From: Flavobacteriales bacterium
GTDB lineage: Bacteria; Bacteroidota; Bacteroidia; Flavobacteriales; Flavobacteriaceae
Direction of reading: 5' to 3'
DNA length: 64,000 bases
Assembly: GCA_017303755.1 (NCBI GenBank)
Contig: JAFLBS010000001.1
Location: forward strand, 62,001 to 126,000
Shown: piece after piece, positions 1-9,700 of the stretch
Position numbering within the stretch: position 1 is the stretch's first letter
Layout: every line of letters starts with the position of its first letter
Notes under the pieces: generated by a model
What the model was told of the DNA's origin: nothing
Seen by the model: the letters and a program-made list of their open reading frames with translations, nothing else
Database searches by the model: none
Position numbers and translations under genes: made by a program

Positions 1-344
1 ATCATTGGATCGGGATTGGTGATGAAATTCATAATCCATTCTGGTTTCCTTCTTTCGGTTACGCCTTTCCAACCTGGTCCAACTAATTTTTCATCCGTCA
101 TTTTGTGACAAGAAGTACATTTTACGCCAGCAACATCTTCACCTTTTGTAGCCATTGCTTGATCTAAAGTGGCTCCGAGTTCTACTGTAGAATATTTTCC
201 TTCACCTCTTTTTGGGTCATAATCAGAAGGGTTTGAAGAACTTTCTTCAGTTGTTGGTTTAGAAAAATCGTCGCTAGAGTTTTCTTTCTTTCCACAAGCA
301 AAGAATAACGCTAATGAAAGGAGTAGTAAAATTGATTTGTTCAT
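1..344 (-). CDS. Cytochrome c lipoprotein, 3' part outside window
   Basis: The visible 114 residues begin with a lipoprotein signal whose lipobox ends at Cys17 (LALFFAC). A Ser/Glu-rich tether follows, then a class I cytochrome c haem site CTSCH at residues 76-80, then GPGWKGV and RKPEWIMNFITN, which resemble the region before the distal Met ligand. The gene runs off the left edge, so the C-terminus is missing. The product should be a membrane-anchored monohaem electron carrier in the periplasm. Similar cytochromes sit next to nosZ in nitrous oxide reductase clusters of Bacteroidota; that is recalled family knowledge, and no nos gene is visible here. The start is the only ATG before the lipobox. 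Confidence 0.85.
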   Translation of the reverse strand, partial: MNKSILLLLSLALFFACGKKENSSDDFSKPTTEESSSNPSDYDPKRGEGKYSTVELGATLDQAMATKGEDVAGVKCTSCHKMTDEKLVGPGWKGVTERRKPEWIMNFITNPDPM

Positions 345-505
345 GATTTTATTTGTTAAAAATTTCTATCACAAATTTCTGAATAAGAAGAGGTTGATAT
401 TTATGATTGAAATCATAACTCATTTTCATTTATTAAACTTTTGTTAAGGATTAAACCTTATTAATTGATTAAAGTCTTATTTTTAAATCACTTAAATTTT
501 AAAAC

Positions 506-940
506 ATGAGAAAATTAATTGTAGCCGTTGCTTTGGTTGTTGGATTGACAACTTTTGCACAGGGAAAAAAAGGAGATGGAAAAGGAAGAATGACTCCAGA
601 ACAACAAGTTGAAGTTGTATTAAAAAAAATGACCACTGAATTAAGTTTAGATGCTAAACAACAAGATGAAGTAAAAGCCATTTTGGTTGAGCAATCGAAA
701 AAAAGAGAAACCAAAAAAGAAGAGTTTAAAGCCCGAAAAGAAAAAGGCGACAAACCTTCTGACGAGGAAATTGCTGCAATGAAAAAAAATCGAATTGACG
801 AAGAGTTAGCAATGAAAAATAAAATGAAAAAAGTACTTTCAGAAGATCAGTATAAAAAATGGACAGAAGCCAAAAAAGACCGAATAGAAAAATTCAAAGG
901 AAAAGGAAAAAGAGGAGCAAAACCTGTTGACGGTGAATAA
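506..940 (+). CDS. Small secreted helical protein, Spy/LTxxQ-like
   Basis: This 144-residue protein has an N-terminal signal peptide (residues 1-19, ending TTFAQ). The remainder is highly charged, Lys/Glu-rich and predicted helical. It contains MTPEQQ (29-34), LSLDAKQQDEV (about 46-56) and LSEDQYKKW near the C-terminus. This pattern is typical of periplasmic Spy/CpxP-like proteins, where LTxxQ motifs mark two helical hairpins. The tail is basic (KGKGKRGAK). It lies 74 bp before another small secreted protein with the same motif style. A periplasmic chaperone or stress role is an inference; I cannot assign a specific family member. Confidence 0.75.
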   Translation: MRKLIVAVALVVGLTTFAQGKKGDGKGRMTPEQQVEVVLKKMTTELSLDAKQQDEVKAILVEQSKKRETKKEEFKARKEKGDKPSDEEIAAMKKNRIDEELAMKNKMKKVLSEDQYKKWTEAKKDRIEKFKGKGKRGAKPVDGE

Positions 941-954
941 TTAAGGATAAATAT

Positions 955-985
955 TTTGTGGTTTGCAAAAAATAAATTAGTTTTG
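955..985 (+). promoter_or_regulatory. Promoter of the second small secreted gene
   Basis: TTTG at 955-958 is followed after 19 bases by TAGTTTTG at 978-985. This matches the Bacteroidota consensus (-33 TTG/TTTG, -7 TANNTTTG). The predicted transcript start is about 20 bp before the ATG at 1015, so this gene can be transcribed independently of the upstream one. Confidence 0.55.
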
Positions 986-1014
986 GTTTCTATTACATAA
1001 AAAAAATCAAAATT

Positions 1015-1353
1015 ATGAAAAAATTATTCTTTACTCTTTCATTACTATTTGCACTTACATTAACGGCTAGTGCTCAAGATAGCAAAATGTCTCCAGAAGC
1101 TTTGGCTAAAAAAGAAGTTTCTACTTTAACTGAATTAGTAGGTTTGACTGATACTCAAGTTGCTGATTTATACAGATTGTTTGAACAAAAATACCAAATG
1201 TTGGCTGACAAGAATCTTTCTGCTGAAAGAAAAGCTGAAGTAAACCGAATTGTAGGTTTGAAATTAGAAGCTACATTGACAGGTGAGCAAAACAAAAAAT
1301 ACGAAGCAGCTAAAGCTACACTTGAAAAAGTAATGACAGAAGCTACTAAGTAA
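1015..1353 (+). CDS. Small secreted helical protein with LTxxQ motifs
   Basis: This 112-residue protein has a clear signal peptide (residues 1-20, LTLTASAQ). The mature part is a short helical domain with LTDTQ (about 43-47) and LTGEQNKKYE near the C-terminus. It is less charged than the preceding gene but has the same arrangement of two Gln-containing motifs. It is therefore probably a distant paralogue in the Spy/LTxxQ-like group. A strong terminator follows directly. Exact function unknown. Confidence 0.72.
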   Translation: MKKLFFTLSLLFALTLTASAQDSKMSPEALAKKEVSTLTELVGLTDTQVADLYRLFEQKYQMLADKNLSAERKAEVNRIVGLKLEATLTGEQNKKYEAAKATLEKVMTEATK

Positions 1354-1368
1354 ATAAAATAAACAATT

Positions 1369-1400
1369 AAAAAAGCCCCGACCAAAATCGGGGCTTTTTC
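1369..1400. terminator. Bidirectional rho-independent terminator
   Basis: A perfect stem AAAAAGCCCCGA / TCGGGGCTTTTT with a short CCAAAA loop lies between two convergent genes, with A-run and T-run on either side. It can stop transcription from both the small secreted gene and hemL. Confidence 0.9.
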
Positions 1401-1401
1401 T

Positions 1402-2688
1402 TTATAGTGTTTTTGCTACTTTATTTACTGCATTTATGGTAAAATCTAAATCTTCATACGATAATGCATCCGTGATGAACCATGTTTCATAGGCAGATGG
1501 TGCTATATAAACTCCTTCATTTAATAATCCATGAAAAAACTTTTTAAAGGTTTCATTATCGCCGTTTTTAGCAGTTTGAAAATCAACCACTGGATGTTCA
1601 TCAAAATGAACTGAAATCATAGAACCCACTCTGTTGATGGTAAAAACGATTTCATTATCAGTTAGTACTTTGCGAATTCCTTTTTCCAAATAAGCTGTTT
1701 TTTCTTCTAATCGGGAGAAAACTTCTGGATTATCATTTAATTCCTGAAGCATTGCTAGACCTGCGGCCATTGCTAACGGATTTCCTGACAATGTTCCGGC
1801 TTGATATACTGGTCCGAGTGGTGCTAAGAAATTCATTATTTCATTCCGAGCAGCAAATGCTCCAACAGGCAAACCGCCTCCGATTACTTTCCCGAAGCAA
1901 ACAATATCGGCTTTGATGTTGAATAACTCTTGAACACCGCCTTTTGCTAATCGGAATCCCGTCATTACTTCGTCAAAAATAAGTAAGGTTCCATTCGCAT
2001 CACAGAGCGTTCTTAATTGCTCTAAAAATCCATTTATTGGAGGCACACAGCCCATATTTCCCGCAACAGGTTCTACAATGATGGCTGCTATTTCATTAGG
2101 ATTGGCATCGAATAATGCTTTTACATTTTCAACGTCATTATAGTTAGCTAATAACGTATCTTTTGCAGTTCCTTGAGTCACACCTGGACTGTTTGGCGCA
2201 CCAAATGTAATGGCTCCGCTACCAGCTTGAATCAAAAACGAATCGGAATGTCCGTGATAACATCCTGCAAACTTGATAATTTTATCTCTTTTGGTATAAC
2301 CACGAGCCAATCGAATGGCACTCATACACGCTTCTGTTCCTGAATTTACAAAACGAATTTTATCCACATTAGGAACCATTGAAATGGCCAATTGAGCTAT
2401 TTTAGTTTCCAATTCGGTTGGCATTCCGAATGATGTTCCCAATTGAGCTCTTTCGGTTATGGCAGTAACAACTGGCTCATGCGCATGCCCTAAAATCATT
2501 GGACCCCAAGAATTGATATAATCTATTAATCGATTTCCGTCTTCATCATATAAATATGCTCCTTTGGCACTTTTAACAAAAATGGGAGTTCCGCCAACTG
2601 CTTTGAAAGCTCTTACCGGCGAATTAACTCCGCCAGGGATTACTTGTTCTGCTTCGGCAAAAAGTGTGCTACTTCTTTGGTATAACAT
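1402..2688 (-). CDS. hemL: Glutamate-1-semialdehyde 2,1-aminomutase
   Basis: This 428-residue class III PLP aminotransferase-fold enzyme converts glutamate-1-semialdehyde to 5-aminolevulinate, the first dedicated tetrapyrrole precursor of the C5 pathway. It has the family N-terminus with [13 protein letters not shown] (16-28), NSGTEA (115-120) for cofactor phosphate binding, FDEVMTGFR with the PLP-ring Asp at 239, and [14 protein letters not shown] with the Schiff-base Lys at 267. Length matches the family. It is the last gene of a three-gene minus-strand run, 22 bp after the glucosaminidase gene. The start ATG gives the conserved MLYQRS N-terminus. Confidence 0.96.
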   Translation of the reverse strand: MLYQRSSTLFAEAEQVIPGGVNSPVRAFKAVGGTPIFVKSAKGAYLYDEDGNRLIDYINSWGPMILGHAHEPVVTAITERAQLGTSFGMPTELETKIAQLAISMVPNVDKIRFVNSGTEACMSAIRLARGYTKRDKIIKFAGCYHGHSDSFLIQAGSGAITFGAPNSPGVTQGTAKDTLLANYNDVENVKALFDANPNEIAAIIVEPVAGNMGCVPPINGFLEQLRTLCDANGTLLIFDEVMTGFRLAKGGVQELFNIKADIVCFGKVIGGGLPVGAFAARNEIMNFLAPLGPVYQAGTLSGNPLAMAAGLAMLQELNDNPEVFSRLEEKTAYLEKGIRKVLTDNEIVFTINRVGSMISVHFDEHPVVDFQTAKNGDNETFKKFFHGLLNEGVYIAPSAYETWFITDALSYEDLDFTINAVNKVAKTL

Positions 2689-2710
2689 AAATTGAAGTGT
2701 GTGTTTAGTT

Positions 2711-3613
2711 CTATTTTATTTGGAGTAATTGACCGATGCTGATGGCATTTTCGGTGATGTTGTTTTTCTTTCTCAACTCTTCAACAGAGATATTGTATCG
2801 TTTGGAAATCGAATACAAAGTATCGCCTTTAACAACTTGATGTTGATCAACGTTTGGTTTTTGTTTTTCTGGCTTAACTTCTGCCACAGCAGGTGTAGTT
2901 GGTGTTGTTGGCACATAATCAGTTCCTAAAACCTCAGCATCGTATTTTTGTAGTTGATAGCGCTCTATGATACCGATTAATTTAGTTGGATATCCAGGAT
3001 CTGTTGCATAACCCGCCTTTTTCAATCCCTTTGCCCAACCCTTGTAATCATTTTGCTCTAATTTAAAGAGTGGATCGTACCATCTTCTTCCTCGTAAAAA
3101 ATTAGCATAGTCTTGATACGAATCGTATACATTGTCGTATTTTCTAAAACATTCTTGGGCTTCATCATCGTCGTGTTTTACACTTGGTCCGTTCCAATCT
3201 TTATGGCATTTGATTCCAAAATGATTATTGGCTTGTCTGCTTAAATCACCTGTTCCTGCTCCCGATTCTAAAATCGCCTGTGCCAAAGCAATACTAGCGG
3301 GAACACCGTGGTTTCTCATGTTTTTTTGCGCTACCTCTTTGTATTTATCGATGTAAGCCAAAACAATCTCGGTAGTCACTTTTACCTTTGAAGTTGCTTC
3401 CAAAACTTCGGTCTGACTACTTGGAGTTGTAGTCTTTGGAGTTGTATCGATTTTAGGTTGAGTTGGAGTCTCAACAGGTTTTTTATCAGTACGAACTACT
3501 ACTTCTGGCTTTGGTTTATTTGCAGGCTCTTTGGTTGTTCGAACTACAGGTTTTGAAGAACCACAGGCTACAAACAAAGCAATCAACAGACAAAATGCAA
3601 CTTTCTTAATCAT
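2711..3613 (-). CDS. Glucosaminidase (FlgJ-like) lipoprotein with C-terminal LysM
   Basis: This 300-residue lipoprotein has its lipobox Cys at 17 (LFVAC), then a Pro/Thr/Lys-rich spacer (about 18-75). The catalytic domain spans about 85-225 and has [14 protein letters not shown] with the presumed catalytic Glu116, then [10 protein letters not shown] LysM peptidoglycan-binding repeat occupies about 258-300 ([17 protein letters not shown]). It should cleave glycan strands of peptidoglycan at the outer envelope. Its start codon overlaps the end of the upstream PLP-enzyme gene by 8 bp, so the two are translationally linked. The catalytic family call is firm; which glycosidic bond is used in vivo is not visible. 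Confidence 0.92.
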   Translation of the reverse strand: MIKKVAFCLLIALFVACGSSKPVVRTTKEPANKPKPEVVVRTDKKPVETPTQPKIDTTPKTTTPSSQTEVLEATSKVKVTTEIVLAYIDKYKEVAQKNMRNHGVPASIALAQAILESGAGTGDLSRQANNHFGIKCHKDWNGPSVKHDDDEAQECFRKYDNVYDSYQDYANFLRGRRWYDPLFKLEQNDYKGWAKGLKKAGYATDPGYPTKLIGIIERYQLQKYDAEVLGTDYVPTTPTTPAVAEVKPEKQKPNVDQHQVVKGDTLYSISKRYNISVEELRKKNNITENAISIGQLLQIK

Positions 3614-4508
3614 TGAATTGTATAATTGGTGTATTATTCTTATTTAGTTTAACATTCATTCCGTCTACTCCTTGAATTCCTCCTGTGTGAATTAGCAGAA
3701 TTTTTGAGTTATTAGGAAAATAATTTTTTTGTATTAAATCAATAACGCCAAAAACCATCTTTCCAGTATAAATGGGATCGAGTGGAATTTTATTTTCGAC
3801 GAAAAACAAATTAATGAACTGAATTAATTCGTTGGTTACTTTTCCATAACCCCCAAAATGATAATCAGAAATTAGTTCCCAATTTTCGCTCAGGGCAAAT
3901 TTACGAATATCTTTTTGTAAAAAATCGCCTTTTAACGCGGGAAAACCTAAAACTTTTTGGTGAGTTGAAATGCTATTGATAATTCCAGAAATAGTTCCGC
4001 CTGTTCCAACAGCACAACAAATGAAATCATATTCTACATCAGCGTCAGTTACAATCTCCGAGCATCCTTTAACTGCTAAATTATTGGTTCCGCCTTCAGG
4101 TAATAAGTAAAAATTATTAAATTTCTCTTTCAAGTCTTGAATAAATTCAGTGGAGTCTTTTTGTCGGTAGTTTTCTCTTGTTACAAAATGAAATTTCATT
4201 CCACATTCATGCGCGAACTTTAACGTTGGATTTTTATCGATTTGTGAAGCTAACTCATCACCTCTAATTATACCAATCGTTTTGAATCCATTTTCTTTTC
4301 CCGCAAAAGCAACTGCAGCAATATGATTTGAAAATGCACCACCAAAAGTCAACAATGTAGTGTGATTTTCTTTTTTTGCTTGAATTAAATTGTATTTAAG
4401 TTTACGGAATTTGTTACCTGAAACAAAAGGATGAACCAAATCTTCCCTTCGGATGAAAAGTTCAATTGAAGAATTGGGTAAATGAATTTTTTGGGTTGGA
4501 ATTTCCAA
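3606..4508 (-). CDS. 1-aminocyclopropane-1-carboxylate deaminase / D-cysteine desulfhydrase-like PLP enzyme
   Basis: This fold-II PLP enzyme contains ELFIRREDLVHPFVSGNKFRKLKYN, in which the Lys of SGNK is the expected Schiff-base residue, and glycine-rich cofactor-binding segments GGAFSNHIAA, GTGGT and IHTGG. Substrate (D-cysteine, ACC or similar) cannot be decided. The start is uncertain because the reading frame has no ATG before the conserved core. An upstream TTG at 4559 lies inside the terminator hairpin of the preceding gene, so I prefer the TTG at 4506-4508, giving about 300 residues beginning MEIPTQKIHL. The 3' end overlaps the glucosaminidase start by 8 bp, indicating an operon that continues to hemL. 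Confidence 0.85.
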   Translation of the reverse strand: MEIPTQKIHLPNSSIELFIRREDLVHPFVSGNKFRKLKYNLIQAKKENHTTLLTFGGAFSNHIAAVAFAGKENGFKTIGIIRGDELASQIDKNPTLKFAHECGMKFHFVTRENYRQKDSTEFIQDLKEKFNNFYLLPEGGTNNLAVKGCSEIVTDADVEYDFICCAVGTGGTISGIINSISTHQKVLGFPALKGDFLQKDIRKFALSENWELISDYHFGGYGKVTNELIQFINLFFVENKIPLDPIYTGKMVFGVIDLIQKNYFPNNSKILLIHTGGIQGVDGMNVKLNKNNTPIIQFND

Positions 4509-4543
4509 AATTGATGTTTTGACAAAGGTAAAAATTACGCAAT

Positions 4544-4572
4544 AAAAAAAGGCATTCAAATGAATACCTTTT
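4544..4572 (-). terminator. Terminator after the 4595-6406 gene
   Basis: Read on the minus strand, GGTATTC-ATTT-GAATGCC (one mismatch) is followed by seven T. It lies just below the stop of the T9SS gene. It overlaps the longest possible 5' end of the next gene, which argues against that longer start. Confidence 0.7.
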
Positions 4573-4594
4573 ATATAGTAAAGTTAAAAATGGA

Positions 4595-6406
4595 TTAGTC
4601 AATTCGTTCTACAATGATTTTTTGACTCATATTTTGACCGTCTGCACCGAATAATTTAACAATGTAAACTCCTTCGCTTAGTGAAGATGTTGATAGTTCG
4701 TAGTTTTGTTTGGAAGCTAAATCTGTTTTTTGTAGTACTAATTTTCCAGCTATATCATACAATCCAGCTGATTTAATTTCAACAGCATTTGGATTTGAAA
4801 TTGACAACAACTGATTATTGTTGTTTTGCACCACAACTAAGTTATTTTCTAAAACTTCGTTATTTCCTAAAGCAGCATCTTTGAATGTTATTTCAAAACG
4901 GTCATTATAAACACCTTCTGCCAAATTAACATCAAAGTCACTTAGTTTCAAGTTGTGATACAAATTAGTTTGAGCATCGTAAACATAAACAGGTTGGTTT
5001 GGATCAAAATTAACAACATCAACTAGGCTAATTTTAAAAGCTGTGTTTCCAGTAACTTTAAAACCAAAACGAAGTCTTTTCTCAACACTAAAATCAATTC
5101 CTTGGATTACATATTTTTCATTATTCAAGGAGAAGTACGAATCGTTCGGCAAGTTATCATCTGGGCTTTTAGCATCAATTCCTGGATCAACACCCATAGT
5201 AGCCTCTGGCAAGAACGCTAAAGCAACTTGACGTGTAAATTGATTGTTTATTATTGTATTTAGACGAATATGAGATACCGAATTAATTGGACCAGTTGTA
5301 ACTATTCCATCATCATCTGAATTAGTAGTAGTAGCATTAACTCTTTCAAACTGAGACAATGCTCCTGATTCTCTGTAGTAGTCACGGTGTGAATTTCTTA
5401 AAGTCACAGTACCTAATGAATTTCCTCTGACCATGAACCCTTGTCCAATTGGAGCGTATTTTCTTTCGATGACTAAACCTGAAGATGCTCCTGTAGTATT
5501 CAAAGTTCCATCGGGATTATAACTATCATACGTTGCCGGCACATACAATCCGTTAGAAACCAAACTAATAGGAGAATAGGTTCCGTAACCACCTCTATAC
5601 TGCGCTAAATAATGAGAGTTAACCGTTTTATCGTGTTCCCAATAATAAGCGATTCTATCGAAAGCGGTATTGGCAGGATCCAATAAAAAAGCATTTACAT
5701 GCAATGCAGAAGGATAAGGATTTCCTGTAAGTGTTTGCTTATTTAAATCAACACCAACGGTGATATTTCCATCATTTGGTTTTCCTCTAAAATCATAACG
5801 TTGTGCACCGCCAGGATTATTGACTGTTGCCTCACCTACGTTAGTGTTATCGCTTCCGCTTGTGCCTTTCATAGTGAAACCTTGACCTGCAGCTAAAGTT
5901 GGGTTATCTTGAACTGAAATCCATCCTGCTCCTCCTGGATCGTACACATTGGAAGACAAGTATTTCCATATCCAAAATCTTGAAATTTCTAGACTTGAAT
6001 TGGTAGTAGAACCATCATAACCTGCAATAATTGTAGCTGGAGTTGAAGCAGTTACCGTAGTCGGTCTATTCAACATGGTGATTCCAAAATTTTCATTTCC
6101 AATAGCAACCGATGAATTTCCTACTGGAGAACACCAATAGTTGTAATCAAAATTATCTGAACTTCCTTCTTGAAAAACTGACAACTTGCCTAAACCTCTG
6201 TTGGTAGAAGTACCAGTAGTTCCTTGTAAAAGCTGCCCTTCGTTACGCAAATAAAAATTACTATTTGCACCGTTCAGTTCTACATTACCAGTTACATAAA
6301 CCAAACTAGCTCTATTATAAATAAAGCTATTATTGCTAACGTATACTTGTGAAAAAGACACGCCAAAAACAAAAAATAATAAAAAGGAGAAATGTTTCAT
6401 AATCAT
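4595..6406 (-). CDS. T9SS-secreted surface protein
   Basis: Starting at ATG 6406, the protein is about 603 residues with a signal peptide (MKHFSFLLFFVFGVSFSQ). The body is Asn/Gly/Thr-rich and contains FDYNYWCSPVG, GNPYPSALHVNAFL and GFMVRGNS, segments typical of large Bacteroidota surface proteins and also found in the 1,899-residue protein nearby. The last about 75 residues form a T9SS type A sorting domain: SISNPNAVEIKSAGLYDIAGKLV, then SLSEGVYIVKLFG and KIIVERID. It should cross the outer membrane by T9SS and be anchored or released. An upstream GTG at 6448 is in frame but lies above the predicted promoter -7 box. No enzymatic domain recognised. Confidence 0.88.
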   Translation of the reverse strand: MIMKHFSFLLFFVFGVSFSQVYVSNNSFIYNRASLVYVTGNVELNGANSNFYLRNEGQLLQGTTGTSTNRGLGKLSVFQEGSSDNFDYNYWCSPVGNSSVAIGNENFGITMLNRPTTVTASTPATIIAGYDGSTTNSSLEISRFWIWKYLSSNVYDPGGAGWISVQDNPTLAAGQGFTMKGTSGSDNTNVGEATVNNPGGAQRYDFRGKPNDGNITVGVDLNKQTLTGNPYPSALHVNAFLLDPANTAFDRIAYYWEHDKTVNSHYLAQYRGGYGTYSPISLVSNGLYVPATYDSYNPDGTLNTTGASSGLVIERKYAPIGQGFMVRGNSLGTVTLRNSHRDYYRESGALSQFERVNATTTNSDDDGIVTTGPINSVSHIRLNTIINNQFTRQVALAFLPEATMGVDPGIDAKSPDDNLPNDSYFSLNNEKYVIQGIDFSVEKRLRFGFKVTGNTAFKISLVDVVNFDPNQPVYVYDAQTNLYHNLKLSDFDVNLAEGVYNDRFEITFKDAALGNNEVLENNLVVVQNNNNQLLSISNPNAVEIKSAGLYDIAGKLVLQKTDLASKQNYELSTSSLSEGVYIVKLFGADGQNMSQKIIVERID

Positions 6407-6418
6407 CGCATTAGACTT

Positions 6419-6450
6419 CAAAAATAGAGTATTTTTTTTAATCTGCACAA
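6419..6450 (-). promoter_or_regulatory. Promoter of the 4595-6406 gene
   Basis: On the minus strand, TTG (6448-6450) is followed after 21 bases by TATTTTTG (6419-6426), matching the Bacteroidota consensus. Transcription would begin near 6412, just upstream of ATG 6406, which supports the shorter start chosen for the gene. Confidence 0.5.
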
Positions 6451-6707
6451 CAGTTAGTACTTAAAAAACATCAACCTTTTTCTTTTATCGATTAAATGCT
6501 AATTATTACGATTTAAAAACAAACATCAAACAAAATATAGTTTTTTTCTTATGTTTTTTTCCTGTGTAAAATACTTACAGAAAAAAACCGCTATTTTCAT
6601 AATATCAAGAAAATAAGAGTTTTAGCAAATTTTTACCTTTTTATAAAAAGGTAGGTTTAAACTGTAAACAAAAACCTACACAACATTTTAACATTTTTTT
6701 TAGGTAT

Positions 6708-6741
6708 TTTGTTATTTTTAGAAGGTAATTCTTTATTTTTG
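6708..6741 (+). promoter_or_regulatory. Promoter of the 1,899-residue protein gene
   Basis: TTTG (6708-6711), 22-bp spacer, TATTTTTG (6734-6741), 20 bp before the ATG at 6762. This fits the -33/-7 consensus well. The rest of the divergent intergenic space (6451-6707) is A/T-rich and contains an A+T dyad near 6640-6655 (CTTTTTATAAAAAG); I see no other gene or site there. Confidence 0.6.
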
Positions 6742-6761
6742 ATAGACAAAATCCCTATCCA

Positions 6762-9700
6762 ATGAATAAAAAACTACTTTTTGATCCATTTGAACAAAAA
6801 AAAATCACAAACTTTGTTGTAGTTTTTTTTATGCTATTATCTTCTGTTAATAGCCTATTTGCTCAGACTGACACTTGTGCAAGTCCGCCTTCTTTGACCA
6901 TAAATTCAACATGTATAACTACAAATTACAATGTTACAAGTCTTTTCACGAATGACGGTAGTGCCCCATGTAGCGGTACTTCCCATCGCGATGGCTGGTA
7001 TACTTTTACAACTGGCGCAACTACAACTTCTGTAACCATAACTGGAACAAGCAACAGACAAATGGGGTTAGCAGTATACAGTGGAACTGGAGTTTGTAAT
7101 ACATTAACTCAGGTTGCCTGCACTGTTCCCGGCGCTGCCAACGCATCACTTGTGGCAACTGTATTGCCTAGCACAACCTATCGTTTACGTATTATGAGAA
7201 CCAATAATGCTGGAACAAATGACATGACAGGAACAATCTGCGTACAAGCAGTTATACCTCCTGTGAATGCTACATGCGCTACAGCAACTTCGCTTCCATG
7301 CGGAACAACTAATTTGGCAGGCACTACTGTAAATACAACTGGGGCAACCGCTCACGGAACAGGATGCTCAATGTCTGATTACGGTGTTTGGTATTCTTTT
7401 GTAGGTGATGGTCAACAAACAACCATAACAACAAATCCAGCTTTTGATATAAAATTATCTGTAGTAACTGGATCAGCCTGTGGTACTTTTAGTAATATTG
7501 TTTGTACAGATACATCTCCTGAAACTGCAACATTTACAACTGTTAATGGAACTACATATTATGTATACATTGCTCATTGGTTAGGTGGAAGTACTACAAC
7601 AGGAACTTTTACGATATCTAGATCATGTGCTCCTGCACCTTTAACACCTGCAAATGATGAATGTATTAACGCAATACCATTAACCGTAAATACCACTTGC
7701 AGCTATACTAATTATACAAATGCTAATGCAACTGCAAGCACAGGTATTCCTGCTCCTGGTTGTGCTTCCTACAGTGGTGGCGACGTATGGTTTAGCGCAG
7801 TGGTTCCTCCAACAGGAATTTTAAATGTTGATATGCAAACTGGGGTAATTACTGATAGTGGACTTGCTTTTTACAGAGGAAGTTGTGGAAGCTTGACTTT
7901 ATTAGAATGCGATGATGACGATAGCGGGAATGGTGCAATGTCATACATATCAATGACCACTTTAATTCCAGGCGAAACAATTTACATTAGAGTTTGGGAG
8001 TATGGTAATGATGGTAATGGTACATTTGGAATTTGTGCTTCAGCTCCAAGTTGTGTATCCCCAACTCTCAATGCTGCTTCAAACATAACATTAACTACCG
8101 CAACTATAAGCTGGAATGCTCCATCATCTATCCCTAGTAACGGTTATCAATATGTAGTATCAACTAGCAGCACCACTCCTGGTGGAGCAGGAACACCGAC
8201 TAGTTCAACTAGTGTTAATTTAACTGGATTAATTGCAAACACCACCTATTATGTTTTTGTAAGAAGTGATTGTGGAAGTGGGAATTTTAGTGCATGGACA
8301 GCATACATCTCATTTACCACAGGTTATTGTCCATCAACTTCAACATTATCAACTTATTATATTGCAAATTTTTCAACGGCTGGAGGAACAACCAACATTA
8401 CCAATAATGGTTCTGGATATTCAGTTGGTGGTTATGGCAACTTTACTGGAATGGTCGTTACACAACAAAATAATGGCACCATTAATTTTACAGCCAATTT
8501 CTTCGATGGCTTTTACACTTACGGATTCAATATTTGGGTAGATTGGAATAATGATTTAGATTTCGATGATGCCGGAGAAAAAGTATACGCATCAGGCGGA
8601 TATGTAAATGGCGTAACAGGAAGTTTTGTTGTTCCTTCTGGAGCTAGCGCAGGAAACCATAGAATGAGAATTGTGGCCAATTATTGGTCAACTGATCCAT
8701 TACCTTGCGGTTCGATAACTAGTGGCGAAACTGAAGATTACACTGTAAATGTTACTGCTGCTGCTTGCCCAGGAATACCAACAGCAGTAGTTATTTCAGC
8801 AATAACTCAAACATCGGCAACTGTGAATTGGTCTGCATCAACTCCAGCTCCTGCCAACGGTTATCAATACATAGTGACTACTAATCCAGCAACACCAAAC
8901 TCTTCTACTCCACCAAGTGGCAGTACTGCTGCTGGAGTTACAACTGTAAACTTAACCGGATTATCTCCTGACACAGTATACTATGTATATATTAGAAATA
9001 ATTGTAATGGTGTCGACTTTAGCCCATGGACAGTAGTAGTTTCATTTATAACGGGTTATTGCTCATCAACATCATCAAGTTCGTTTTACTACATTAATAA
9101 CTTTTCTACGTCAGGAGGTTCTAACAATATTGCCAATAACGGTTCAGGATATTCTCCTTCTGGCTATGGAAATTTCACTGGTCAAACTGTAAGCCAAATC
9201 AATTCGGCTTCAGTGACATTTTCAGCAGTTTTCTATGATGGATTTTACAGTTATGGATTCAATATTTGGGTTGATTGGAACAATGACCTGGACTTCAATG
9301 ATGCTGGCGAACTCGTATATGCAAGTGGTGCTTATGTAACATCTGCATCAGGCACAATAACCGTTCCTGCAGGAGCAAGTATAGGAAATCATCGAATGAG
9401 AATTGTTGCCAACTATCTTTCTACAAACCCAACTCCTTGTGGCTTAATTTCAAGTGGAGAAACAGAAGATTATACTTTTACAGTACTTCCTCCGCTACCT
9501 TGTTCTGGGAACCCATCTTCAATTAGTGCTTTTATATCTTCACAAACAACTGCAACCATCAATTGGATTGAGCCAGTTTCACCTCCAGCAAATGGTTATC
9601 AGTATTATTTATCAACTTCAAATTTAACTCCAAGTTCATCAGCTATTCCAACTGGCTCAGTTGGTGCTGGAGTTAGTTCTGTAAATTTAACTGGTTTAGT

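Noticed and set aside
4595-6448. GTG start at 6448 for the T9SS gene
   Set aside because: It lies upstream of the predicted -7 box and would hide the signal peptide behind 14 extra residues.
6451-6707. Possible small RNA between divergent surface-protein genes
   Set aside because: Only A/T-rich sequence and a short dyad; no terminator and promoter pair defining a transcript.
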